Below the pieces are notes generated by a model that did no database searches, had not been told where the DNA came from, and was given only the letters and a program-made list of their open reading frames with translations. This document shows positions 7,375 through 16,100 of a stretch of 39,567 bases of DNA, piece after piece. The stretch is from positions 1 through 39,567 of the forward strand of contig JAEYWA010000067.1 in the NCBI GenBank assembly GCA_023431385.1, read 5' to 3'. This stretch comes from Bacillota bacterium. Lineage in GTDB: Bacteria > Bacillota > Clostridia > Acetivibrionales > DSM-1351. How positions within the stretch are numbered: the first letter of the stretch is position 1; each line of letters opens with the position of its first letter. A program made the translations under genes and the position numbers.

Positions 7375-8244
7375 ATGCCGAATAATACATACACTAATAA
7401 TAATTTATTAGCACCTGATCAAATAGCAGAACAGACCGTTCAGAACGGATATAAGAAAGCGAACACCAAAATTTCAAGACTTTTTGTACTTGGTATTCTA
7501 GCAGGAGCATTCATTGCTTTTGCGTCGGAAGGATCAAATGCTGCAATCTATAATATTCCATGGGCCGGAGTCGGAAAGGCTCTGGCAGGTGCTATTTTTA
7601 CAACAGGGCTGATGCTGGTTATAGTGGCAGGCAGTGAGCTTTTTACAGGAAATACCCTGATGGTGGCAGCACTTGCTCAAAAAAAAATAACTTTAAGAGG
7701 AATGCTGAAAAACTGGGTTACAGTTTATGCCGGTAATTTTGTAGGAGCTCTGCTCATAGCCTGGCTTATTTGCCTTTCCGGTCAGCTTGATTTTACTAAT
7801 GGCCTTTTGGGCGGGTTTACAATAAAAACAGCCGCCTATAAGGTATCTCTTGGTTTTCTCAAAGCCTTCGTTATGGGTATCCTTTGTAACTGGCTTGTTT
7901 CTCTTGCTGTGTGGATGGCTTATGGTGCAAAGGATATGACAGGACGACTGCTAGCTATCTTTTTCCCTATATGGCTGTTTATAACCTCAGGCTTTGAACA
8001 CTGTGTTGCAAATATGTACTATATTCCAGCGGGAATACTTGCGAAGAGCAATCCGGAATGGGTAAAGCAGGCAATTTCACTTGGCGCAACCGCTGATAAG
8101 ATTAATCACCTTACTTGGGGCAATTTTTTTACTCATAACCTTATTCCCGTTACACTTGGAAATATTGTGGGGGGAGTAGTTTTTACCGGAATGGCCTATT
8201 GGTTTGTGTATCTGTTCAGGAAGGACTCAAAGCCGGTTATTTAA
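7375..8244 (+). CDS. Formate/nitrite (FNT) family channel, FocA-like
   Basis: The 289-residue protein belongs to the pentameric FNT family, which moves formate, nitrite or hydrosulfide across the membrane. It shows six membrane segments with the family signatures GILAGAFIAFAS, AGSELFTGNTLM (the broken second helix region), NWVTVYAGNFVGALL, GILCNWLVSLAVWMAYGAKDMTGR and SGFEHCVANMYYIPAG, which holds the conserved pore His. In a fermentative anaerobe, formate export and import is the likeliest role; hydrosulfide cannot be excluded. No pyruvate formate-lyase gene is adjacent. Its stop overlaps by 8 nt the stop of the convergent AraC-type gene. Confidence 0.9.
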   Translation: MPNNTYTNNNLLAPDQIAEQTVQNGYKKANTKISRLFVLGILAGAFIAFASEGSNAAIYNIPWAGVGKALAGAIFTTGLMLVIVAGSELFTGNTLMVAALAQKKITLRGMLKNWVTVYAGNFVGALLIAWLICLSGQLDFTNGLLGGFTIKTAAYKVSLGFLKAFVMGILCNWLVSLAVWMAYGAKDMTGRLLAIFFPIWLFITSGFEHCVANMYYIPAGILAKSNPEWVKQAISLGATADKINHLTWGNFFTHNLIPVTLGNIVGGVVFTGMAYWFVYLFRKDSKPVI

Positions 8245-9124
8245 TTGGTATATAAATATCAACTTCACAATAGTCATCGGTGGTGAAGTTCTCATCAAAC
8301 CTTTCAAAATGGTAGGGGGCACTCTGAGAATACCCTGATTTGGGTAGCCAGTCAGAATAAATGTAAAAAAGAGTGAAATGTAAATTTGCTATATTAGTCT
8401 GTTTGGCATGGTGTAACCCGATATACTTAAAGATGGCATATTTATTAGTAGGTATTTTGTGGATTACCATATCCTTCGGTAAAGCTCGTGTGTCTGATAC
8501 TTGAACAGAGGGAATATAATAGTAGTACCCGGCTTCATCGGTACTGTACTCAACCAACCCAATGTAAATATGGGGTTGAATAATATTTCTTATTTCATCT
8601 TTTCTATTAAAATAAAAATCATTTCCTTTATTATTAGATTCATAAAATTTCATGTCATAATCAGCATCTATTTTATATTTAATCCCTGCTGTTAAAAACG
8701 CCGGTTTAATAACTATATCTGGAGTCAAAATATAAGCATTTTCTCCAATTGCTTTTATATATTGAAGATTTATTTTATCAGTTATATTTATTATGGGCTT
8801 CTGTCTTCTAAATCTGTCGGGGCTTATGGCAAATGCTTTCTCAAAGGCCCGTATATATGATTGCTCATAATTGAAGCCATATTCCGCAGCGATATCAGCT
8901 ATCTTTAAATCGGTATTTAATAGTTCATAAATACTGCTGGAAAGTTTTCTTTTCTTAACATAGTTCATGAGAGTAGTCTTGGAAATTTGATGGAATAGCC
9001 TGTTAAGATAATACTTTGATAAGCTGACATGTAGGGATATATCTTCGAGTGTAATGGTTTTCTTCATATTCTTCTCAATGTATTCTATAGATTTAACAAT
9101 ATAATCTAATGAATCTCGCTCCAT
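8237..9124 (-). CDS. AraC family regulator with GyrI-like effector-binding domain
   Basis: The 295-residue protein has two AraC-type helix-turn-helix motifs in the first ~110 residues (TLEDISLHVSLSKYYLNRLFHQ and KIADIAAEYGFNYEQSYIRAFEKAFAISP). A GyrI/SOUL-type small-molecule domain follows (about residues 115-295; GEV-like start, ending CEVDIYIPIK). This is the architecture of Rob/BmrR-like sensors of lipophilic or cationic compounds. AGGTGGGG at 9129-9136 fixes the start at ATG 9124 rather than an in-frame ATG at 9145. It is divergent from the permease/DUF362 operon, with 137 nt between the start codons, and is the natural candidate for its regulator. Confidence 0.85.
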   Translation of the reverse strand: MERDSLDYIVKSIEYIEKNMKKTITLEDISLHVSLSKYYLNRLFHQISKTTLMNYVKKRKLSSSIYELLNTDLKIADIAAEYGFNYEQSYIRAFEKAFAISPDRFRRQKPIINITDKINLQYIKAIGENAYILTPDIVIKPAFLTAGIKYKIDADYDMKFYESNNKGNDFYFNRKDEIRNIIQPHIYIGLVEYSTDEAGYYYYIPSVQVSDTRALPKDMVIHKIPTNKYAIFKYIGLHHAKQTNIANLHFTLFYIYSDWLPKSGYSQSAPYHFERFDENFTTDDYCEVDIYIPIK

Positions 9125-9261
9125 AACACCCCACCTATACAGCATGTTACCAATTATTATATTCTTTTTTCGTGTAAAAGTATAGCAAAAAATGTTAATT
9201 AAGGTAGCTCTAGGGATAATATAATTTTAATAGGTAGGTAACAATTGTAGGAGGTGAGACG

Positions 9262-10059
9262 TTGTTTGATTTTGTTATCGAATTGGGCTTTGACATATCT
9301 GGAATACTAATTCAGATTATTTTTAGTTCAATTATATCTTTATTTTTATATTGCTTGTTAAAGAACAAACTAATAGCAACCGCTAATTGGCGGGTGGATA
9401 TTATAGCGATACTTACAGCAGCCGTTTTAGGCATGTTGTTACCATTTAATACCTATGGAATGCTGCCGATAGTCTTCGTTTTACTTCAACTTGGATTTAA
9501 GTACTATCAAGTTATACCGATTTTATTATCTAATTTTATTTTTAATATGTCTGTTCCCTATAATGATCCCACGTTTGTATTCAGGACAGGATATAAAAGA
9601 ATTATGTTAGCTTTATTTATTGGAATTATTGTGGGATTTATACTTAAGAGAATAAGAAAAACTGAGTCGGTTTTTAGAATAAATAAAGAGTCGGAGATAA
9701 TAGATAAACCTATTGGAATAACTAGTGTTCTGAAACTCATTCATCAAAATATTAACTTTATGGGAATTTATATGATACTTGGGGTTCTGTTGAACAGAAT
9801 ATTCAATGATCATGTAATTTATACTTTAACGAGTCAGGTTGGCAGTAATTCGCATACGGCATTTATACCACGTTATATGTCAAAATTTAACGTGGTCAGT
9901 CCTGGGTTTCTCTTGGCCCTATGTATTGTTTTTGCATTATTGAACATATCAAATCTTTCAGCAATGCTATTGGTATTTAAACCTAAGGGGTTTGTTTTAT
10001 TCGTAGGTTATTACCTGTTATGGGCCATGTTTCTAGCATTAAATATGTTTATTAGATAA
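9262..10059 (+). CDS. COG0701/DUF318-type permease, degenerate copy
   Basis: The 265-residue protein has about eight hydrophobic segments and aligns by eye with the second permease of this operon (11243-12136). LPFNTYGMLPIVFVLLQLGF here matches SPICMYGTVPLIVSLGKRGL there, and both follow with a helix ending in a conserved Asn pattern. The cysteine of the first motif is replaced by Asn/Thr, and the later YACGGGSIP motif of the partner is absent, so this copy lacks the likely substrate or metal-interacting residues. The start is TTG 9262, with a perfect AGGAGGTGA at 9249-9257. It may form a heteromer with the intact permease. First gene of a four-gene operon. Confidence 0.65.
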   Translation: MFDFVIELGFDISGILIQIIFSSIISLFLYCLLKNKLIATANWRVDIIAILTAAVLGMLLPFNTYGMLPIVFVLLQLGFKYYQVIPILLSNFIFNMSVPYNDPTFVFRTGYKRIMLALFIGIIVGFILKRIRKTESVFRINKESEIIDKPIGITSVLKLIHQNINFMGIYMILGVLLNRIFNDHVIYTLTSQVGSNSHTAFIPRYMSKFNVVSPGFLLALCIVFALLNISNLSAMLLVFKPKGFVLFVGYYLLWAMFLALNMFIR

Positions 10060-10087
10060 ATTAAAGATAAATATTTGGAGGTAAAAA

Positions 10088-11239
10088 ATGAAAAATCCTA
10101 AAAGCATTATTATTTACGGAATCATAATTTTACTGTGCATCGCTGCCTTTGGAGGGTACATTGTAACCCGTTTGAGTAACGAAAAGGACAAAACACAAGC
10201 TGTCCAAGCTGTTCAAACGATTAAAGCTGCAGAGCCACCAACTGTAATATCAGAAGTAACTGGTGCCGGGGCTGGAGCAAGTACTGTTTCAAATGGCGAC
10301 ATTAAAAGCAAAAATGAAGAAGAAAAACAAAAGCATATACAACAGGTCATGAATAGGGAAAACGAGGAGCTTGATCCCAATCCTAGTGTTGGAGTAGGTA
10401 AAGGTGAGGATTTTGCCAAAGCAACTTTAGATGCTGTAAAAAATGCAGGGGGATTGCAAAATATAATAAAAAAAGGTGACGTGGTTCTTATAAAGCCAAA
10501 CCTCTGTGTACAGACTGAAAATTTCGGATCCCCCATGACTACTGATTACCGAGTGGTTCAGGAGGTTGTGAAAATTGCAGGTGAATGCGGAGCATCAAAG
10601 ATTATAATAGCTGAAGGTAATTTTGCTTCAAATGCATTTGAAAATTTAGAAAACAAATATACTACCATTAAAGGAGCAGAATTATATAATTTTAATGATT
10701 GTAAAGAAAAAGACTGTTATGAGCTGACGCCTAAAAAAAGTCTTGTAGGTAAAGCTATTTTTGTACCAAAGGTTTTTATGGATGCTGATGTTGTAATAAA
10801 TGTTGCCAAGTTGAAAACACACTTTCTTACGAACGTGTCGCTAGGTCTTAAAAACTGTATTGGTATCCCATCCTATAAGATTTATGGTGGCAGTTCAAGT
10901 AAAGATGGGCTTCATTCATTGGGGTTGGAAGAAGTTATCCTTGACTTGAACAAGATTAGAAAGCCCGAGTTCACTATCATTGATGGTATAATCGGAGGGG
11001 AAGGTTTTGGTCCTTATGCAAATACTCCCGTAAAATCAAATGTTGTTTTTGCAGGAAAGGACACGGTTGCGGTGGATACTGTAGCTCTAAATTTCATGGG
11101 ATTTGACCTTGAGAGTGTAACGCATGTGAAAAGAGCAGCTGACGAAAAACTGGGAATAGCTGACCTTAACAAAATAAAGGTTAATGGGGCTGACCTGAAG
11201 AGTGACAGTATGAAATTTAGTCCTGCTGTTGAATACTAA
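10088..11239 (+). CDS. Membrane-anchored DUF362 protein
   Basis: The 383-residue protein starts with a single membrane helix (residues about 7-28, IIIYGIIILLCIAAFGGYIV). A low-complexity linker rich in Ala, Thr, Ser and Gly (about 35-75) follows, then a DUF362 domain (about 95-375). Family hallmarks are VVLIKPNLC, VINVAKLKTHFLTNVSLGLKNCIGIP and TIIDGIIGGEGFGPY. DUF362 proteins are poorly understood and are often fused to ferredoxin domains; this one has none. A short positively charged N-terminus before the helix predicts that the DUF362 domain is outside the cell membrane. It sits between the two permease genes, 28 nt after the first and 3 nt before the second. Confidence 0.8.
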   Translation: MKNPKSIIIYGIIILLCIAAFGGYIVTRLSNEKDKTQAVQAVQTIKAAEPPTVISEVTGAGAGASTVSNGDIKSKNEEEKQKHIQQVMNRENEELDPNPSVGVGKGEDFAKATLDAVKNAGGLQNIIKKGDVVLIKPNLCVQTENFGSPMTTDYRVVQEVVKIAGECGASKIIIAEGNFASNAFENLENKYTTIKGAELYNFNDCKEKDCYELTPKKSLVGKAIFVPKVFMDADVVINVAKLKTHFLTNVSLGLKNCIGIPSYKIYGGSSSKDGLHSLGLEEVILDLNKIRKPEFTIIDGIIGGEGFGPYANTPVKSNVVFAGKDTVAVDTVALNFMGFDLESVTHVKRAADEKLGIADLNKIKVNGADLKSDSMKFSPAVEY

Positions 11240-11242
11240 GCC

Positions 11243-12136
11243 ATGTTTACATATATTGGATATGAATTGGATGGTTTATTAAGCTTGATAGTAATACAGT
11301 TCCGACAGATATTTCCTTACTGGATATTGGGTGTAATAGCTGGATCAATTCTTTCAGTATATGCTTTGGATAAAATAGAGAAGGTTATAGGAAACCTTTC
11401 AAAAGATCGTTACAGCTTGTTGAACATCATCCTTGCAGCTTTACTTGGAGTGGCATCACCCATTTGTATGTATGGAACAGTTCCTCTGATTGTGTCGCTT
11501 GGAAAAAGGGGTCTTCCCCAGTATATTCTTGCAGCTTTTATGATTAGTTCAATATTATTAAACCCAAATCTTCTGATGATGAGCTTCTCTCTTGGGATGC
11601 CAATCGCCTTGTTCAGGCTGTTTTCGGCTGTAGCTGCAGGAGTTATTGCAGGGATTGTGGTGAAAATTATCTTTAGGAGAGAAAGCCTGTTTAAGTTTGC
11701 TGAAAATGATAACGGCGAATTAACCACCAGAAAGAGGAAAAAGTTCCTGATGGATATAAATAAATCTATCACAATTACCGCTCCATACCTACTTGCAGGG
11801 ATATTATTTACAGCTATATTTGACAGGTACTTCCCAAAGGGATACATTGTTGCTGCCTTTGGAGAGAACAGGGGATTGGGTGTCCTGTTTGCAGCCTCCA
11901 TGGGAGTACCTATATATGCTTGCGGAGGAGGCTCTATCCCGCTTTTGAAGCTATGGCTGCAGGAGGGCATGACGGCTGGTTCTGCCATAGCCTTCATGCT
12001 TTCTGGTGCGGCGACGAAGTTTACAAACCTGGGTGCAGTAAAGATTATTCTGGGGGCGGGAAATTTCATTTTATATATTGTTTTTAATATATTATTTAGT
12101 ATTTGCGCGGGTTTACTGGCAAACGCGATTTTATGA
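11243..12136 (+). CDS. COG0701/DUF318 (ArsP-like) permease, intact copy
   Basis: The 297-residue permease has about eight membrane segments in two halves. The first half carries SPICMYGTVPL (Cys75) and the second MGVPIYACGGGSIPLL (Cys227); the latter is the hallmark of the COG0701/DUF318 permeases that include the organoarsenical exporter ArsP. A cytoplasmic charged loop (TTRKRKK, about residues 161-167) separates the halves. The ATG lies 3 nt after the DUF362 stop with no good ribosome binding site, so its translation probably depends on the upstream gene. Substrate unknown; metal or metalloid compounds are the family precedent. An unbroken 290-codon frame on the opposite strand here is only a shadow. 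Confidence 0.75.
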   Translation: MFTYIGYELDGLLSLIVIQFRQIFPYWILGVIAGSILSVYALDKIEKVIGNLSKDRYSLLNIILAALLGVASPICMYGTVPLIVSLGKRGLPQYILAAFMISSILLNPNLLMMSFSLGMPIALFRLFSAVAAGVIAGIVVKIIFRRESLFKFAENDNGELTTRKRKKFLMDINKSITITAPYLLAGILFTAIFDRYFPKGYIVAAFGENRGLGVLFAASMGVPIYACGGGSIPLLKLWLQEGMTAGSAIAFMLSGAATKFTNLGAVKIILGAGNFILYIVFNILFSICAGLLANAIL

Positions 12137-12221
12137 TATATCATCAATGAAAAGCCTCCCTTCTCAATAGGTGACGAGATAGGGCGAGAAAAGCAAGTTA
12201 TATCACTAGGGGGCGATACGG

Positions 12222-13376
12222 ATGAGTAAAGTGTCAATAACAAATTGTTCAAGTTACGAATTTGATGTTGTGAAAAATTCAATTAGAAGTTCACTGGAGC
12301 TTCTAGGGGGAATATCAGACTTTATCAGCGCTGGTGATAAAGTCCTGTTGAAGGTTAATCTTTTAATGAAAAGAAAACCCGAAAAGGTAACTACAACACA
12401 TCCTGCAATTGTTCAGGCTGTAGCCGAACTGGTGCTTGAAGCGGGAGGTAAACCCATTATCGGAGACAGTCCCGGAGGGTATCACTTTTATAACAAAGGA
12501 ACGCTGGAAGAGGTTTATGAAACCTGCGGCATGAAAGAAGCTGCGAAAAAAAGCGGAGCTGAGCTGAATTATGACACTGAGGTAGTTGATATACCCTATC
12601 CTGATGGAAAGATTATGAAAAGTATTAAAACAATTAAGCCCGTTCTTGAGGCGGATAAGATTATAAGCATTCCAAAGATAAAGACCCATATGATGACTGT
12701 ATATAGCGGAGCAGTTAAAAACATGTTTGGCATTATTCCGGGAAGCTATAAAGCTGAATATCATCTTAGATTTGATGATACCGGAGATTTTGCAGATTTG
12801 CTGATAGATATATGTTCTTTCTCTAAGCCGATACTGACCATAATGGATGCGGTAATAGGTATGGAAGGCTATGGTCCGACAAACGGAAATCCGAAAAAGG
12901 TTGGGCTGGTAATAGCAAGCAAGGACCCTTATGCTTTAGATGCAGTTGCTGCAGATGTGATAGGGCTTGAGGGCTTACAAGTACCAACCATACGTAAATC
13001 CGTCGACAGGGGCTTGTATAATGGAAATATTAATGAAATTGAGATTTTAGGAGAGGCTATTAACGATGTCAGGGTTGAGGATTTTAAGAAACCAACTGTA
13101 AAGGTTGCCTTCAATTATTACAGTCTGTTAATACCAAAACCATTGCTGAAGCGTATAAACAGGTTTATTAAGCCAACTCCCAGGTTTAACAAGACTAAGT
13201 GTAAAGGGTGCGCAATGTGCGCAAAAAGCTGTCCTCCAAAGGCTATTACCATGAAAAACGGAAAACCTGAGGTTCAACTTGAAAGCTGTATTAGATGTTT
13301 TTGCTGCCATGAATTGTGTAATTTTGATGCAGTTCAAATCAAAAGGCCCTGGTTTTTGAGACTTTTACTCAGATAA
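12222..13376 (+). CDS. DUF362 protein with C-terminal 2[4Fe-4S] ferredoxin domain
   Basis: The 384-residue cytoplasmic protein has a DUF362 domain (about residues 1-300; VLLKVNLLMKR, KIISIPKIKTHMMTVYSGAVKNMFG, IMDAVIGMEGYGP) followed by a bacterial-type ferredoxin domain. That domain has CKGCAMCAKSCPPKAI and CIRCFCCHELCNFDAV, each C-x2-C-x2-C-x3-C, so it should hold two [4Fe-4S] clusters. No signal or membrane helix is present. It follows the intact permease after an 85-nt gap with its own AGGGGG site and ends the operon before a strong terminator. Together with the anchored DUF362 protein it gives the operon one outside and one inside DUF362 partner. Its reaction is unknown. Confidence 0.82.
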   Translation: MSKVSITNCSSYEFDVVKNSIRSSLELLGGISDFISAGDKVLLKVNLLMKRKPEKVTTTHPAIVQAVAELVLEAGGKPIIGDSPGGYHFYNKGTLEEVYETCGMKEAAKKSGAELNYDTEVVDIPYPDGKIMKSIKTIKPVLEADKIISIPKIKTHMMTVYSGAVKNMFGIIPGSYKAEYHLRFDDTGDFADLLIDICSFSKPILTIMDAVIGMEGYGPTNGNPKKVGLVIASKDPYALDAVAADVIGLEGLQVPTIRKSVDRGLYNGNINEIEILGEAINDVRVEDFKKPTVKVAFNYYSLLIPKPLLKRINRFIKPTPRFNKTKCKGCAMCAKSCPPKAITMKNGKPEVQLESCIRCFCCHELCNFDAVQIKRPWFLRLLLR

Positions 13377-13398
13377 TATATTTAATCTATTGGCAAAT

Positions 13399-13440
13399 AA
13401 GGCGTAGAAAACGGCATTTAAGCTGGTTCTGCGCCTTTTA
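13399..13440 (+). terminator. Rho-independent terminator of the permease/DUF362 operon
   Basis: AAGGCGTAGAA (13399-13409) pairs with TTCTGCGCCTT (13427-13437), 11 bp with one G-U pair, followed by further T residues. It lies 23 nt after the last DUF362 stop. Confidence 0.75.
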
Positions 13441-13854
13441 ACTTGGCGTATAGGAATATATGTACTTTTCTATTCTTTGGATGTGTTAATATAGCTTAGG
13501 TTGAGCAAGTACACTCAAAAAATTCCATATATATAAATACCTGGACGTGGGGATTGAAAAGGGGATTCCCCCTTTCCGGTGTAGAGGGGGTGCACATAAC
13601 AGTGTTTCATCGAAGGGGGCAGAGCTGTGAGATCGGGTACGTTGATAAATATGTGAATAAATGCTGTATATGTGTTAAAATTATTAAGGAAATTCAGAAC
13701 GCAGTGAGATAACTAAAGAAATAATTACGAGATGAGTCATTGTTGATGAATAATTGTGTTTAGTTTAGTGAAATAAATATTAAATGTTTATTTAGTAAGT
13801 CTAGCTGAGAAGTAAAGCTGATGAATTTTACATGAATGTGAGGTTAAGGAATAA
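13441..13854 (+). other. 414-nt unexplained leader region before topB, with a GC-rich structured core
   Basis: No open reading frame with a credible start and ribosome binding site was found here. The core at 13541-13640 is unusually G-rich. It contains a perfect 7-bp hairpin, AAAGGGG (13558-13564) with CCCCTTT (13569-13575) around a 4-nt loop, then three further G-runs at 13586-13590, 13615-13619 and 13634-13636. The rest, 13641-13840, is AT-rich. The core could be a small RNA or a topB leader. I could not match it to RNase P, SRP, tmRNA or common riboswitches by their conserved motifs. Confidence 0.4.
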
Positions 13855-16020
13855 ATGGGAAAAATATTGGTACTTGCCGAAAAACCTTCTGTGGCAAGAG
13901 ATCTGGCTAAGGTATTGGGCTGTAATCAAAATGGAAACGGCTGTATTATGGGGACAAAATATATTGTGACCTGGGCCCTCGGTCATCTGGTAACACTGGC
14001 TGATCCCGAGGTATATAGTAATAAATATAAAGCATGGAATCTGGAGGATCTCCCCATGCTCCCAAATAAAATGGAGTTGGTTGTAATTAAGCAGACGTCA
14101 AAGCAGTTTGGGGCGGTTAAGGCTCTTATGCACAGGGCAGATGTGGACGAACTGGTTATTGCCACCGATTCAGGGAGAGAAGGAGAGCTTGTAGCCAGGT
14201 GGATAATCCTTAAGGCTGGTTTCAAAAAGCCAATTAAAAGGCTTTGGATATCCTCCCAGACCGACAGGGCTATAAAGGAAGGCTTCGCAAACCTTAAGCC
14301 TGCAAGAGAGTATGACAATCTGTTCTATTCCGCCCAAAGCAGGTCAGAAGCTGACTGGCTTGTAGGGTTGAACGTAACCAGAGCACTGACCTGTAAATAT
14401 AATGCGCAGCTGTCTGCTGGAAGGGTTCAGACCCCGACTCTGGCAATGATTGTTGCCCGTGAGGAGGAAATCAGAAGGTTTGTACCAAAGGATTTCTGGA
14501 CTGTTACCGCCCAGTTTAATGGCTTTACGGTTCAGTGGCAGGACAAGAACAGCCAGGTACGAACCTTCAGCAAAGAGCAGGCAGACAGCATTATCAAAAA
14601 AGTGACCGGTCAGAATGGTGAAGTAGTGGAGGTACGGAAGGATTTGAAAAAGGAGCTGCCTCCGCTGGCCTATGACCTGACCGAGCTGCAGAGAGATGCC
14701 AACAGAAGGTATTCCTATTCTGCCAAGCAGACTCTGAACATAATGCAGAAGCTCTATGAAACCCATAAGCTAGTAACCTATCCCCGAACCGATTCCAGAT
14801 ATATTACCGAGGATATAGTACCAACTCTTACCGAAAGGTTGAAAAGCATAGCGGTGGGGCCGTATGCAAAAGCGGTACAGGGTATTCTGAGAAACAGGCT
14901 GAATGTTACAAAGCGCTTTGTGGACAGCAGCAAGGTTTCAGACCACCATGCCATTATTCCTACTGAGCAGTATGTAAACCTTTCTGCTCTCAGTACCGAA
15001 GAGAGAAACATATATGATTTGATTGTAAAGCGCTTTATTGCGGTTTTAAGCAGCCCCTTTGAGTATGAGCAGACCAATGTAAGGCTAGATATTGCAGGAG
15101 AAACCTTTACCGCCAGGGGTAAAATAGTTAAGTCTTGGGGCTGGAAAACAGTTTATGAGGGTTTCGGTAAGCTGGATGAGGACAGTGAGGAAGAGGAGAA
15201 CGATCAGGCTCTTCCCGACATACAAAAGGGGCAGAAAGCAAAGGTGCTCTTGCCCAAAACCATAAATGGAAAGACAAAACCTCCTGCAAGATATAATGAA
15301 GCAACTCTTCTTTCAGCCATGGAGCACCCCGGAAAGTTTGTTGACAACAAGGCCTTGAAGGAAACCCTGGAAAGCACCAGTGGACTGGGAACTCCGGCTA
15401 CGAGGGCAGATATAATTGAAAAATTGTTCAACACCTTCTATGTGGAACGAAGAGGAAAGGAAATCTATCCTACTTCAAAGGGGATTCAGCTTATAGGCCT
15501 TGTTCCAGAGGATTTAAAGTCGCCTGAGCTTACCGCAAGGTGGGAGCAGCAGCTTGCGCTGATAAGCAAGGGGAAGGTAAGCTCAACTGCTTTTGTAGGT
15601 GACATGAAGGGCTATGCCACAAAGTTGGTAAGTGCTGTTATAGCAAGCTCGGAGCAGTTCAAGCATGATAACGTCACACGGGAAAAATGCTCTGAGTGCG
15701 GCAAGTATCTGCTAGAGGTAAACGGCAAGAAAGGGAAAATGCTTGTATGCCCTGATAGAGAATGCGGCTACCGAAAGACCGTTACTGTAGTTTCAAATGC
15801 CAGATGCCCTGAATGTCACAAAAAAATGGAGATTCGCGGAGAAGGGGACAATAAGTCCTTCTATTGTGCCTGCGGATATAGAGAAAAGCTTGAAGCCTTT
15901 AAAAAGCGCAAGGGCGAACAGGTGGATAAAAGGGATGTGGCCAGATTTATGAAACAGCAGGATTCGGGAGAACCGATTAACTCGGCGCTGGCCGATGCAC
16001 TGGCAAAGTGGAAGCAGTAA
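13855..16020 (+). CDS. topB: DNA topoisomerase III (type IA)
   Basis: The 721-residue enzyme relaxes and decatenates DNA by passing single strands. The N-terminal Toprim domain has the catalytic Glu in VLAEKPS (Glu9) and the metal-binding ATDSGREGE (103-111). The active-site Tyr is in TYPRTDSRY (Tyr309), and SAGRVQTPTLAMI is the usual topoisomerase III box. The C-terminus holds zinc-ribbon-like Cys pairs: CSECGKYL...CPDRECGY and CPECHKK...CACGY. Its length matches housekeeping and plasmid TopB enzymes. AAGGA precedes the ATG. It stands alone after a long G-rich leader and is convergent with the marR gene. Confidence 0.95.
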   Translation: MGKILVLAEKPSVARDLAKVLGCNQNGNGCIMGTKYIVTWALGHLVTLADPEVYSNKYKAWNLEDLPMLPNKMELVVIKQTSKQFGAVKALMHRADVDELVIATDSGREGELVARWIILKAGFKKPIKRLWISSQTDRAIKEGFANLKPAREYDNLFYSAQSRSEADWLVGLNVTRALTCKYNAQLSAGRVQTPTLAMIVAREEEIRRFVPKDFWTVTAQFNGFTVQWQDKNSQVRTFSKEQADSIIKKVTGQNGEVVEVRKDLKKELPPLAYDLTELQRDANRRYSYSAKQTLNIMQKLYETHKLVTYPRTDSRYITEDIVPTLTERLKSIAVGPYAKAVQGILRNRLNVTKRFVDSSKVSDHHAIIPTEQYVNLSALSTEERNIYDLIVKRFIAVLSSPFEYEQTNVRLDIAGETFTARGKIVKSWGWKTVYEGFGKLDEDSEEEENDQALPDIQKGQKAKVLLPKTINGKTKPPARYNEATLLSAMEHPGKFVDNKALKETLESTSGLGTPATRADIIEKLFNTFYVERRGKEIYPTSKGIQLIGLVPEDLKSPELTARWEQQLALISKGKVSSTAFVGDMKGYATKLVSAVIASSEQFKHDNVTREKCSECGKYLLEVNGKKGKMLVCPDRECGYRKTVTVVSNARCPECHKKMEIRGEGDNKSFYCACGYREKLEAFKKRKGEQVDKRDVARFMKQQDSGEPINSALADALAKWKQ

Positions 16021-16032
16021 TTAATAAGAAAA

Positions 16033-16093
16033 TTGTATAAATATAAGTCCTTATACAAAAGTAACATAGATTAATTTAATTAATCTATGTTAC
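16033..16093. repeat. Two adjacent perfect inverted repeats between topB and marR
   Basis: TTGTATAA (16033-16040) pairs with TTATACAA (16051-16058). Immediately after, GTAACATAGATTAA (16061-16074) pairs with TTAATCTATGTTAC (16080-16093), 14 bp around a 5-nt loop. Both stems are AT-rich and lack long T runs, so they are not textbook terminators, but their place between convergent genes suggests they end or protect the transcripts. Confidence 0.6.
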
Positions 16094-16100
16094 TAAGCTG

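Noticed and set aside
9613..9813. Short minus-strand frames inside the degenerate permease gene
   Set aside because: No start signals; AT-rich shadow frames only.
11410..12282. A 290-codon open frame on the minus strand inside the intact permease gene
   Set aside because: It is the mirror of a membrane-protein gene with clear family motifs, has no ribosome binding site and no recognisable motif.
13541..13640. SRP RNA, RNase P RNA or tmRNA
   Set aside because: Hallmark conserved motifs of each were not seen, and the block is too short for RNase P or tmRNA.
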